Shown here: positions 20,972 through 29,135 of the stretch, piece by piece
How the letters are laid out: every line of letters starts with the position of its first letter
Position numbering within the stretch: the first letter of the stretch is position 1
Origin: Ascaphus truei
Lineage: Eukaryota > Chordata > Amphibia > Anura > Ascaphidae
Length of the DNA: 64,000 nucleotides
Assembly (NCBI GenBank): GCA_036426205.1
Contig: WSYH01001946.1
Span: 32,418-96,417 of the forward strand
Direction: 5' to 3'
Notes under the pieces: generated by a model
What the model was told of the DNA's origin: nothing
Seen by the model: only the letters and a program-made list of their open reading frames with translations
Database searches by the model: none
Position numbers and translations under genes: made by a program

Positions 20972-22162
20972 ATGGCTGTACCACTTGATTTCACCACCTT
21001 ATTTTTGTCTAGTTTGGATAATAGGAACAATAGAAGTGCGTTAGTAGGTCAAATGTTTTGTGATGATGTCAATTTGGAAGATGATTCCACTGATTTACCC
21101 TCATTAGTACTTGCACTTACAAAATTGTTGGAGCAAGAAACTAAGGCATTTTGGGAACTTGTATCCTTTGAAGAATATATCAAGCATAAAAGAATCCCTA
21201 GAGGGTTGCGACTGTTAATTAACCCCACGTATGGCAATGAAAATCCAGCTTTTTTAGCCATTTGGGAAGAAATTCTTGAGATTAGTTCCACTAACCTCGT
21301 CAAACTCCATATGGGAGAGAGGAAAAAGGAACTACAAGAATTGTCCGTCAAAATTGATAAGGTCAAGACGGACATTATCAGTTTGCCAACACTAGAGGGG
21401 CTGCCAAAATTGGTAGAAGATATGGTGGGGAAACTGAAAAAACATGAGAAAGGGATCATGTTGAGGAAAAATAAAAAATTCCTAAGAGATAAAATTGATT
21501 ATTTGGAGAACAGGCAAAAAGATTGGAAAGACAAAACAGTCAAAAGTGCTAATAAGGATATAACCTTACATGATCAGACTCCACAAAAGTCAGTTAGCAC
21601 AAATCCATCTAAAATAGAACCAATGAAAAAGGATCAAAATCGGTCCGGTGCCATTCCAAAAACCAATAAATCTCTAAAAAATCCTCAGAAAAATGAGAAA
21701 GCCAACAAAGTAAATAAAAATTCAAAAAGACCACACTATGAGAATAAGAAAGATCACTCTAAGGAAGGGCCCTATCAACAACACAAATATAGAGAGAGAA
21801 GCCATAGTGATAATTGGTCAACAGTGGGCAAAAATGGGAAGCCAAATGATATCAAACATAAATATAAACATCCAAGGAGAGAACAATATACTCCTAAGGA
21901 AGACAAACATATAGAATTTGATATCCCGGTTTCTAAAAAATTCTCAAAACTAAGAGGTAAAGGAAGTGTCAGTGAAAATGATGATAATAATGACTGTTTT
22001 TTTCAGAAAACAACAAAAAACAAGCTCAAAAGACCGAGCTGGGATCTAGACAACCCTCCCTCAAATCCCCTGACAAAAGTGAATCGCAAAAGGGGATACT
22101 CAGACGAGGTAAGAGAGGAGGGAGAAAGCCCGCCCACAAAGAGGGGATCCCTGAGTCATTAA
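20972..22162 (+). CDS. PLE ORF1, copy C
   Basis: A second intact 396-residue ORF1. Compared with copy A I count seven substitutions (for example KRIPRGLRLLIN for KRIPRGLRLLIK) and no length change. Predicted coiled coil and basic C-terminal half are the same. It lies between the pLTR and the RT ORF, whose first residues begin within a few codons of its stop. Confidence 0.85.
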   Translation: MAVPLDFTTLFLSSLDNRNNRSALVGQMFCDDVNLEDDSTDLPSLVLALTKLLEQETKAFWELVSFEEYIKHKRIPRGLRLLINPTYGNENPAFLAIWEEILEISSTNLVKLHMGERKKELQELSVKIDKVKTDIISLPTLEGLPKLVEDMVGKLKKHEKGIMLRKNKKFLRDKIDYLENRQKDWKDKTVKSANKDITLHDQTPQKSVSTNPSKIEPMKKDQNRSGAIPKTNKSLKNPQKNEKANKVNKNSKRPHYENKKDHSKEGPYQQHKYRERSHSDNWSTVGKNGKPNDIKHKYKHPRREQYTPKEDKHIEFDIPVSKKFSKLRGKGSVSENDDNNDCFFQKTTKNKLKRPSWDLDNPPSNPLTKVNRKRGYSDEVREEGESPPTKRGSLSH

Positions 22163-22548
22163 CATTAATCGCTAGCGGGATATTTAATTTATCTTCGCTC
22201 ACTATAGATCACCATCTCTTTCAAGTGTTAAAGAAGGGGCTCACCTTTGCACCCACAAGAGATGCGAAAGAGTTTGATCTATACATTGACCTTCAAAAAT
22301 ATTTGAGGAAAATGACATTACAGCGTCATTTTAGTAGCTCTGGTGACAAACTAGCTAACACTCAAATCAAAAAACTTATAGAGCATGATACCGAAGATGC
22401 AGCATGAATTGAGGACCTTGAAGCCCTTTTAAGAGAAAGTGACCCAGATTTTGTCAATTTCAGTAGTTACCTTCATACAGGATTTAAGCCCAATTCAGTC
22501 TTCTACCCATATGCCTCTAGAGGACATAATATTGACCTATTTGGTAAA

Positions 22549-24000
22549 ATGGTGGAGAGGGACTTTAAAGAAATGTGTAAAAAAAGATCCTCCAAACATC
22601 ATTCCAACCTTACCTGGGAGGAACGTAAAAGTATAAACACCTTGAAAGCCAACCCAGATATTGTCTTGAGGTCAGCTGACAAAGGGGGTGGAATAGTCCT
22701 CTTGGATAAAGAGGACTATTTTAAAGAGGCTTATCGCATTTTGGAAGATAAAACCACTTATGTTTCTTTGGAGAGAGATCCAACTCGAGAATACTTGGGA
22801 CTCATTAAAAAACATTTGACTGAGGCTCTTGCAATTGGGATTTTGTCTAAGTCAGAATATGAATATATACTCATTGAGACACCCACAGTCCCCATCTTTT
22901 ACTACATCCCCAAGATTCACAAATCCCTCACTTCCCCACCTGGACGCCCTATTATTTCAGGAATCGATTCTATTACTTCTAATTTGTCCACATATATTGA
23001 TTTTTACCTAAAATCACTAGTCACATCACTTCCATCTCACCTTAAAGACACCACTATGGTTTTACAGGTTTTGGATAATTTTGTTTGGAATGATAGTTGT
23101 AGATTAGCCACTTTAGATGTGCAAGCACTATACACGAGCATCCCCCACCAGAAAGGTATAGAGGCAACAAGATACTTTCTTATGAACCCACAACTATTAC
23201 CTATAACCCAGATTGATTTTATTCTTACATCAATTGAATTCATTTTGGGTCATAATTATTTTATGTTTGATTCCCTTTATTTTTTACAAATCTTGGGGAC
23301 GGCGATGGGGACTACGTTTGCCCCATCGTTCGCTAACCTATATATGGGACTGTGGGAGTCGCTTGAGGTATTTCGATGTTCTCCTCCACAGCTGAGGCTG
23401 TGGAGGAGATATATCGATGACATCATCATTGTGTGGGAGGGAACTGAGGAATCCTATCTTGGATTTGTTGATCAACTAAATGCAAATCAATTTAATCTAA
23501 AATTTAGTGGTGTTAACAGCTCAGTTAGCATTAATTTCCTCGATTTGGAAATATATATTGAATCCAATACAGTTCAGACCAAAACACACTTTAAAGCTAC
23601 TAACGTTAATTCTTATCTTGACCCTCTTAGCTGTCATGACAAAAGATGGGTTCAGAATATTCCCTTTAACCAGTTTCTAAGACTAAAGAGAAACAATTCC
23701 AAGGTTGAGGAATTTGATATACAATCTAAGTTCCTCAAGACAAGATTTCTCGATAAGAAGTATAATGAGGAACTGATAGATTCCTCAATAAAGAAACTGG
23801 AAAAAATAGAAAGGAAATCACTGATGAAATATAATAAAAATAAGAGGGACAAAAGTAAAAATACAAAAATCCCTGCCTTTATAACTCAGTTCAGTGATAT
23901 GCACAATGGGGTCAGGAAAATCTTAAAAAAACACTGGGGAATACTGAAAATTGACGCTGTACGTGACCTCCTGACGAAGCACGTGGTGCGAAATGCGTAG
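22549..24000 (+). CDS. Penelope-like reverse transcriptase, copy C, nuclease deleted
   Basis: 483 residues containing all RT blocks seen in copy A, including LDVQALYTSIPH, GTAMGTTFAPSFANLYMG and YIDD. The N-terminal part is in frame upstream (22,225-22,404, LKKGLTFAPT) but is cut off by one TGA at 22,405 where copy A reads TTA. At the C-terminus the protein reads on to HWGILKI and then, at about 23,952, jumps into the pLTR just before the hammerhead. The GIY-YIG domain is therefore missing by internal deletion, and the last residues are translated pLTR. Integration could only be helped in trans. Confidence 0.9.
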   Translation: MVERDFKEMCKKRSSKHHSNLTWEERKSINTLKANPDIVLRSADKGGGIVLLDKEDYFKEAYRILEDKTTYVSLERDPTREYLGLIKKHLTEALAIGILSKSEYEYILIETPTVPIFYYIPKIHKSLTSPPGRPIISGIDSITSNLSTYIDFYLKSLVTSLPSHLKDTTMVLQVLDNFVWNDSCRLATLDVQALYTSIPHQKGIEATRYFLMNPQLLPITQIDFILTSIEFILGHNYFMFDSLYFLQILGTAMGTTFAPSFANLYMGLWESLEVFRCSPPQLRLWRRYIDDIIIVWEGTEESYLGFVDQLNANQFNLKFSGVNSSVSINFLDLEIYIESNTVQTKTHFKATNVNSYLDPLSCHDKRWVQNIPFNQFLRLKRNNSKVEEFDIQSKFLKTRFLDKKYNEELIDSSIKKLEKIERKSLMKYNKNKRDKSKNTKIPAFITQFSDMHNGVRKILKKHWGILKIDAVRDLLTKHVVRNA

Positions 24001-24007
24001 AGGTCAC
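23963..24007 (+). ncRNA. Hammerhead ribozyme, PLE copy C
   Basis: Same layout as at 4,197-4,241: perfect 8-bp stem I, core CTGACGA, stem II GCAC/GTGC, GAAA. Stem III reads ATGCGT instead of ACGCGT, so the C-G pair and the palindrome are lost. It overlaps the end of the RT reading frame. Confidence 0.75.
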
Positions 24008-24593
24008 GACAGGTCATCCTGCGCGTGTTTGCTGAGAGGCTGAAACGGAGCTTGCCTGAGGCTCCAGAGGCGGTTGTTTCCATCTTCCTGATGCCGTGAT
24101 CCGGATCCTGTAACGGTCATCAGGTCCCCTTCTCTTGCCTCAGTGTGAGTGTTGTTTCCCCTGTCAGCAGTATTATAGCCCTATGGCGGTTTTAACCTTA
24201 ACTCCCTTGGCTGCTAATACTCTCTCTGTTTTTTACATTGATTGTTTTTTTTTTCTTATGTTGTGTATGGTTTAACTGTGTTAGATTTTTCTATTTTAGA
24301 GACCATATATATGGTTTATATTTTCTGGCAACTTATCCTTGAGCTGAGGAGGGGTTGGATCCCTCAGCTGTTTATGTGTTTGTTTTAATAAATTAATACT
24401 AATTCCGTCCCTTGTGCGCTGTTTGTGCATTATTTTCTTCTCTGTTTCTCAGGGTGTCCTCCCCCCCTTCGAGGGGGGATCACCTCTGAAGTGGGAGCTC
24501 CTGGGGAGACGCTCCATGCACGTGCAGCACAGGGATCAATCCTATCAAAACATCTGCAGCACGAGCGCTGAAAATCCTGCTTTTTGCTTTCAG
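24008..24593 (+). repeat. PLE pLTR, copy C 3' end
   Basis: Plus-strand pLTR with more small indels than the 5' pLTR of the same copy. It stops within the GCTTTTTGCTTTCA sequence and abuts the right-hand target-site duplication AAGAGTTGTCT. Confidence 0.8.
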
Positions 24594-24604
24594 AAGAGTT
24601 GTCT
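24594..24604. repeat. Target-site duplication, right copy (AAGAGTTGTCT)
   Basis: Identical to 2,761-2,771. It also contains the first coding bases of transposase exon 2: on the minus strand the splice acceptor ends in GAG before ACAACTCTT. Confidence 0.7.
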
Positions 24605-24679
24605 CCCTACAGTGTAAAGAAAAACAACAATCCTGTAAGTTACAGTGCAGTAGGCCACAAGTACAGCACATCATTTACA

Positions 24680-24950
24680 GTAAACAATAATAGATAGATA
24701 TACTTTATTATATAGTAATAGAAATAAACAGAAATAACTATAATATTAGATAGATCTATACTATATAGTTATATTAATATGCAGCAATATAAAAAATAAT
24801 AGATAGATATACTGTATTATACAGTAATATAAATAAACAGAAATAACTATAATATTAGATAGATTTATACTACTGTATATAGTTATATTAATATGCAGCA
24901 ATATAAACAATAAAAGATAGATATACTGTATTATATAGTTATATAAATAT
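24680..24950. repeat. AT-rich tandem repeat, unit about 110 bp, in transposase intron 1
   Basis: The motif AGATAGATATACT followed by TATTATATAGTAATA recurs at about 24,692, 24,801 and 24,915, so the unit is 109-114 bp in about 2.4 copies. The region lies inside the predicted first intron of the transposase gene. Confidence 0.8.
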
Positions 24951-24967
24951 AATTACGCATTAGTTAC

Positions 24968-25144
24968 CGTTGGTGTCCTCGTGCGTTGTTTGGTTTTTCC
25001 GTGTGCATGATAGCACACGGTGGTTGTTGGTACAACGAGGCCAGAAGCAGCTAACCAGCGTTGGATTTCTGCAATTCGTTGTCCGCTCGTGTACATCTCC
25101 TTAATTCTCATGCTGAGATCCTTTGAAATCTTTTTAACAGGCAT
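24968..25144 (-). CDS. Tc1/mariner-like transposase, exon 1 (N-terminal helix-turn-helix)
   Basis: From the ATG complement at 25,142-25,144 the minus strand encodes 59 residues starting MPVKKISKDLSMRIKEMY, then RIAEIQRWLAASGL, a helix-turn-helix like the N-terminal DNA-binding domain of Tc1 transposases. A donor GTAACT follows at 24,967. Splicing to ACAACTCTTATGG (24,602 and 2,771) keeps phase 0 and continues naturally (RTPT-TLMVDKI). The same exon is present, damaged, at 46,310-46,485 next to a second BEN gene. Confidence 0.75.
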
Positions 25145-25301
25145 TGCTGTGAGTAGAAAGAAATACAAGCACTAGAATGTATATTCGATGTTTAGTCGAT
25201 TTGTATTCAATGTTCAGTGAATCCACAAAATGGATGGTGTATTTATACGTTAATGACTCACATTAGAGTGTGCCCACTTTTAACACCTGTACCTCGTCGC
25301 C
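25145..25301. promoter_or_regulatory. Shared divergent promoter region of the transposase and BEN genes
   Basis: About 157 bp separate the minus-strand transposase ATG from the plus-strand BEN-gene ATG. A TATA-like TATTTATA at 25,240-25,247 lies 62 bp before the BEN ATG. The identical motif at the identical distance is at 46,581-46,588 in the second copy. No clear TATA box is seen for the minus-strand gene. The conserved spacing in two dispersed copies supports a real bidirectional promoter. Confidence 0.55.
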
Positions 25302-26737
25302 ATGCATAAAAGGTTACACACTTTGCATAGCCCACCACTCGATGATCTGTATCTGAACTTTCCCTTGTCCAGATACTGCATTGTGCCATCTGCTTCCATG
25401 GATCAACGCCGATTCTACGGATGCAGGAACCCACTCGCCTCTGCTGGGCCGATCACACAGAAAAAGCGAAAGGCGGGAGCCATTTTCAAGCCAAGGCCAA
25501 AGCGAAAGGCTAAGGCTAATAAAGAAAACCTTCTGCTGACCCCAAAGGCTAAGGGTTTTAATACACGTAAGTCTTATTATGTCAAGAAGAAATTCGGTGA
25601 TGTACACTCAAGGCAAAACAAATGGCAGCCAACCCATCGAACCCGCAGGCCACTTCCTCAATTACGCTTCGACGACTCTGCCGCTGCTCTCCCGGAAATC
25701 CACAGCCCATCTTCTCCACTACTCGTCCACGACGCTGCCGCTGCTCTCCCGGAATTCCATGGGTCACTTACTCCATTACGCTTAGACGACCCTGCCGCTT
25801 CTCTCCAGGAAATCCACAGGTCACTTTCTCCATCCCTCTTCGACGATACTACTGCTTCTCTACCGGAAATCCACAGGTCACTTTCTCCATCCCTCTTCGA
25901 CGACACTGCCGCTTCCCTCCCGGAAATCCATAGGTCACTTTCTCCATCCCTCTTCGACGATGCTGCCGCTTCTCTCCAGGGAACCCCCATCTCATCCTCC
26001 GTAGCACCCATCCACCCAGATGTCCACAGCACCCCATGCACAAGATCCAGCTCGTTAGACCGCATGCTGAATGGGTTAAGTGTCGATATCCCCGGGAACT
26101 CTACTATGCTGGTAAAGATAGATCTTCTTTTAGAGACCATGCTAAATATGGATCAATGAATGGGGAAGATGGATCAACGGATGGAGAAGATAGAGACTGA
26201 CATAGCGGGGATACATAATTTGCTCGGAGTTCATGCCCGTGTATCTCAGACGCCGGAGCAGGAGGGTGGCATGGATTTGATGAATGGGACCTTTGACTGC
26301 CTTCCATCACCAAGCGCACCACCTCCACCAGAAGAATGTGTACATGTATGCCGTTGATGAGGATGACATGACAACCCCATCAAGACCACGCCAGGAGACA
26401 ATACGGCGACCAAGACAGGAGGAAAGCATCCTCCCAGACAACCTACCCTCACCCGCCGCCACAAGCACACCCGCTCCCAGAAGAACACCCGCTCCCAGAA
26501 TCCAACCTACATACGCTTGCATCGATGCGGTGCCCGACATCATCCTGCGCGAGCTGCCCAATCAACTCAGGGAGAAGTATAGGGTGATGAGTGCTGGTTT
26601 ACCCTAGAAGAATGCCATGTTAATTTTCAAGCACCACATGTCCTACTTGGTGTACTGCTGGTGGGCCAACAATGTAATTTGCGCCATACAAGGCATCGGC
26701 CCTGGAAGGACAATCTGGTGGGGATCGAATTTGCGTG
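25302..26737 (+). pseudogene. BEN-domain accessory gene of the two-gene transposon, copy 1
   Basis: A long plus-strand frame with a few lesions. 25,302-26,159 codes 285 residues: a basic region with NLS-like KKRKAGAIFKPRPKRKAK, then 19-residue repeats (FDD..ASLPEIHRSLSPS), then a helical segment (SLDRMLNGLSVDI, LLLETMLN). A TGA at 26,157 (copy 2 has CGG) and a frameshift near 26,335 break it. The frame continues through a proline-rich linker to REKYRVMSAGL, the start of a BEN-like domain, cut by TAG at 26,605 and an internal deletion. The start may be 25,302 or the Met at 25,398 in a better Kozak context (CCATGG). BEN domains bind DNA or protein in chromatin regulators. A role in transposition is my inference. 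Confidence 0.65.
25790..25985 (+). repeat. 57-bp coding minisatellite (19-residue repeats)
   Basis: Three near-identical units and flanking diverged ones encode L-FDD-x-x-ASL-P-E-I-H-R-SLSPS. The period is 57 bp, so the frame is kept. Copy 2 of the gene has fewer and more diverged units, so repeat number varies between copies. Confidence 0.85.
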
Positions 26738-26789
26738 ACTGTTCAAATGTTGTTTATTTTTTGACCTGTTGCGTGTTTTAAATTTTATT

Positions 26790-26795
26790 AATAAA
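26790..26795 (+). promoter_or_regulatory. Polyadenylation signal AATAAA after the BEN gene
   Basis: AATAAA lies about 55 bp after the last BEN-region codons in copy 1. Copy 2 has AATAAA at 48,406-48,411 in a similar setting. Further AATAAA motifs follow at about 27,048 and 27,076. Confidence 0.4.
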
Positions 26796-26818
26796 GAAAT
26801 GTTTTTACTTACACAAGA

Positions 26819-26909
26819 CCTGCACAACTCCAGTTGTCGAGGGCCGCAAACAGGCCTGGTTTTCAGGATAAAGCCTGTTTGCGGCCCTCGAGGACTGGAG
26901 TTGTGCAGG
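26819..26909. repeat. Long hairpin (about 38-bp arms) in the BEN gene 3' flank
   Basis: CCTGCACAACTCCAGT.. to ..CAAACAGGC (26,819-26,855) is matched by its reverse complement at 26,872-26,909, with a loop of about 16 bases. A related, less perfect hairpin lies at 48,242-48,337 after the second BEN gene. It resembles a common vertebrate interspersed foldback, but since both gene copies carry it, it was present before they separated. Confidence 0.85.
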
Positions 26910-27260
26910 CCTTACTTACTGTACTGTACACCATCCTACTGTAAATATTTTGACTTTCTGTACATAAATGTTATCACTAGCAGTAAACCATACACCTGTT
27001 AATGTTTTGAATTGCTGTACACTTTAAATGTTTTTAAATTGTATTTGTAAATAAATGTTTTTGTACTTACTCCACCAATAAAAGAAAATGTTGATTTGTT
27101 TTAAAAAAAATTATACAGTAACAAAATACAGTGTTTCTAGAACATACAGTACTGTCCAGGCATACTGTATAGTACTGTATAGTACACTGTAGGCATGCTC
27201 AGTACTGTACATCACAAGAGTATTAAAACAATACATGCTGTACGGGTATAGAATACACAT
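26910..27260. other. Non-coding flank rich in TACTGTA/TACAGTA motifs
   Basis: No ORF of interest. GTACTGTA and its reverse occur many times between 26,930 and 27,240. It is probably the right-hand end of the two-gene transposon. I did not find a terminal inverted repeat matching the left side. Confidence 0.4.
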
Positions 27261-27448
27261 ACAGTGGCGGCTAAACTAACTCTCAGGTGGCCTGCACCGC
27301 GGGTAATTTAAAACCCCGTGCAGACGCGGCCGTTTTTTTTTCTGGCGCCGCAGGCGCTTCCCATTGTTCAGCGCATTAGTGCTGAATGGAGAAACGGGCA
27401 GTGCGCGGCCGCAAGATGCGGCTGGCGCGCGGCCAAGTTCGGCGGCTG

Positions 27449-27507
27449 CCGAAAAAAGCCCCGAAAAATTGCGGGTAAATGGCAGAATAAAGCTGGCCGC
27501 AGCAGTA
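27449..27507. repeat. Terminal-type repeat, left occurrence
   Basis: GCCGAAAAAAGCCCCGAAAA followed by GCAGAATAAAGC and GCAGCAGTA closely parallels 29,075-29,135 in direct orientation. Confidence 0.6.
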
Positions 27508-28295
27508 TACTGGAATACATGTAGAATAAATGCATACTTTTAATTTTTCGGGTTTATAATACAGTATATATATAAAAAAATATTGTATACGGTCTGAAAA
27601 CAACAGCATACTGTTTCAGGTTTTCTATGAAGCTCTCAGTTACATTATTCTATCCTAATCAATAACAACGGCCACTAAACTGTTGACTTTGGTACGTGGT
27701 TTTTTAAATCCAATTCAGCAATGTGCAGGCCTTGTTACACAAAGCGATATTATCCATCGAAATCACTCCATTTGCCGTTTTCCGCATGAGATGACAAAGT
27801 TTTCTTTTCTGAGGAAAAACAAAAGTACAAGTTTTACTGTAATGGTCAGTCAGTCCCCTAAAGAAGTTCCCACAGTCAGTCCCACCAATAATTTTCTCGG
27901 GGTGCGTCTCCTGTTCACATGTGCATGTGCTTACTGTCGATGTGATGATACGCATATGCGTTTCAAGAAGGTTCCAATGCGCATGCGCCTAGCTTTCCAC
28001 CAATTGTTCAGTATCTACAGTAGAAGCTGCTCAGCCAATGATATTGCTTACAGGAGAATCGCTTGACTGTGCATTGATATTGATATTTCAAAAACAGAAT
28101 AAAATATGGCAACATTACTCACCATAGACTTTGCCAATCAGCTGGCGCTGAGCCACTGCCAGTCCCGTATTCTTGATTATACACGTAGTTGACAGGTGAC
28201 AGTGGGACTACTACACCTGTAGTCAGCTGATGAGACTGGAAATCGCTTTGGTACATGCAAGCTTGCTGGAATCTGTATGCGAAATCCGGCTCAGG

Positions 28296-28766
28296 CTACA
28301 GGTATCCGGGTGGGGACAGACAGCAAGGGTTGCCGGTCACCAGGTTTTCACTGATGGTCGGACCGTTATTGGAAGCCGGTGCTGGCGCATTGCTTTCCTG
28401 CGACTGAGGTTTCTTAGTTGGTTTTAACATGACCTTTCGCCTTTTGAAGTCTCCATGATCAAAGATACGGGAAAAATCTGGAGATACACACCAATACCCT
28501 CCAATAACACCAGGATCAATACGAAAAAAACACAGATCGATACTTAACTTTTTCTTTATTGCCCGCTTCCACACATGAGCATCTGGTGAAAATTTGTAAA
28601 AGTCATAGTTTTTGATAAAATACGGATAAATTTGACCAACCTTTGCCATCTTATCATCTGTTGCATTAATCGCGGCCCATATTAAATAAGCGTATGTTAT
28701 GTCGCGTTTTTGGAACACGGACTGCAGTGATGCACTCATGTCGGGATTCTCAGGACAATAAAACAC
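28296..28766 (-). CDS. Diverged forkhead (winged-helix) domain protein
   Basis: A 156-residue minus-strand ORF. Residues about 22-120 follow the forkhead fold in order: ITYAYLIWAAIN (helix 1, for YSYIALI), KVGQIYPYFIKNYDFY (helix 2), VWKRAIKKKLSIDLCFFRI (recognition helix, for WQNSIRHNLSLNDCFVK), GGYWCVSPDF (strand, for GNYWTLDP) and FDHGDFKRRKV (wing 2). The canonical RHN of the recognition helix is KKK here, so target choice would differ from cellular FOX proteins. The tail is Ser/Pro/Asn-rich and may continue in another exon. It matches no single FOX protein I can name. It lies inside what looks like a mobile element. Confidence 0.75.
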   Translation of the reverse strand: MFYCPENPDMSASLQSVFQKRDITYAYLIWAAINATDDKMAKVGQIYPYFIKNYDFYKFSPDAHVWKRAIKKKLSIDLCFFRIDPGVIGGYWCVSPDFSRIFDHGDFKRRKVMLKPTKKPQSQESNAPAPASNNGPTISENLVTGNPCCLSPPGYL

Positions 28767-29074
28767 CAGACACTGTGCATTTATTTTTTAATATGAAAAG
28801 CCTAAATTGATACATTATTGTAACTTCTTCAGTACCAAGGCCAATTTACAATAGACCACTGTGGTATTTTTTTAAACACCTGCAAGTCGACACATTACTG
28901 AAGCGCATGCGCATTACAATTCATGAATATCTGCCACCTGGTGGATACGCGAAGAATTGCAACCAATTAAATCCGAACCATTATCAATAAACACATCAAT
29001 AAGCACATCAACCGCGGGGGACGCCGGCATGAATGCAACATGAATGTGGCATGAACGTGGTAAAGTGCGTGGCA

Positions 29075-29135
29075 TTCGGAAAAAATCCCCGAAAAAATTC
29101 GGAGATGTTGGAGAATAAAAGGGGCAGCGGCTGTA
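29075..29135. repeat. Terminal-type repeat, right occurrence
   Basis: TTCGGAAAAAATCCCCGAAA followed by GAGAATAAAAGG and CAGCGGCTGTA. It parallels 27,449-27,507 and the ends of the small element at 54,291-54,853. Confidence 0.6.

Larger units (their letters stand above)
2772..24593. mobile_element. Cluster of Penelope-like retroelements nested in the transposase gene
   Basis: This 21.8-kb block lies between the two copies of an 11-bp duplication inside transposase exon 2. It contains at least four PLE copies: A (2,772-7,949, plus), B (11,390-17,727, minus, the most complete order pLTR-ORF1-RT-GIY-YIG-pLTR), B' (17,728-20,131, minus) and C (20,132-24,593, plus). A LINE relic and C-rich DNA sit between A and B. 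Copies A and C are almost identical at protein level (I count about seven differences in 396 ORF1 residues), indicating recent activity. PLEs use an RT plus a GIY-YIG nuclease for target-primed integration and often leave permuted or inverted partial copies. The middle of the block may be misassembled. Confidence 0.75.
27261..29135 (-). mobile_element. Putative mobile element carrying a forkhead-domain gene
   Basis: The stretch ends at 29,135 with a terminal motif (GAATAAAAGGGGCAGCGG then CTGTA). The same kind of terminus, in the same orientation, lies at 27,485-27,507 and, better matched, at both ends of the small element at 54,291-54,853. Inner segments are shared too: 28,912-28,985 (CATTACAATTCATGAAT then GCGAAG-ATTGCA) matches 54,500-54,660 and 55,190-55,260, and 27,941-27,979 matches 54,248-54,283 in reverse. 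Sharing several separate segments with a repeat elsewhere shows that the region is mobile. The left boundary is uncertain and the transposase type is unknown. Confidence 0.5.

Noticed and set aside
27318..27524. 68-codon plus-strand ORF near the left terminal repeat
   Set aside because: It spans the GC-rich terminal repeat; there is no conserved counterpart in the right-hand repeat or elsewhere.
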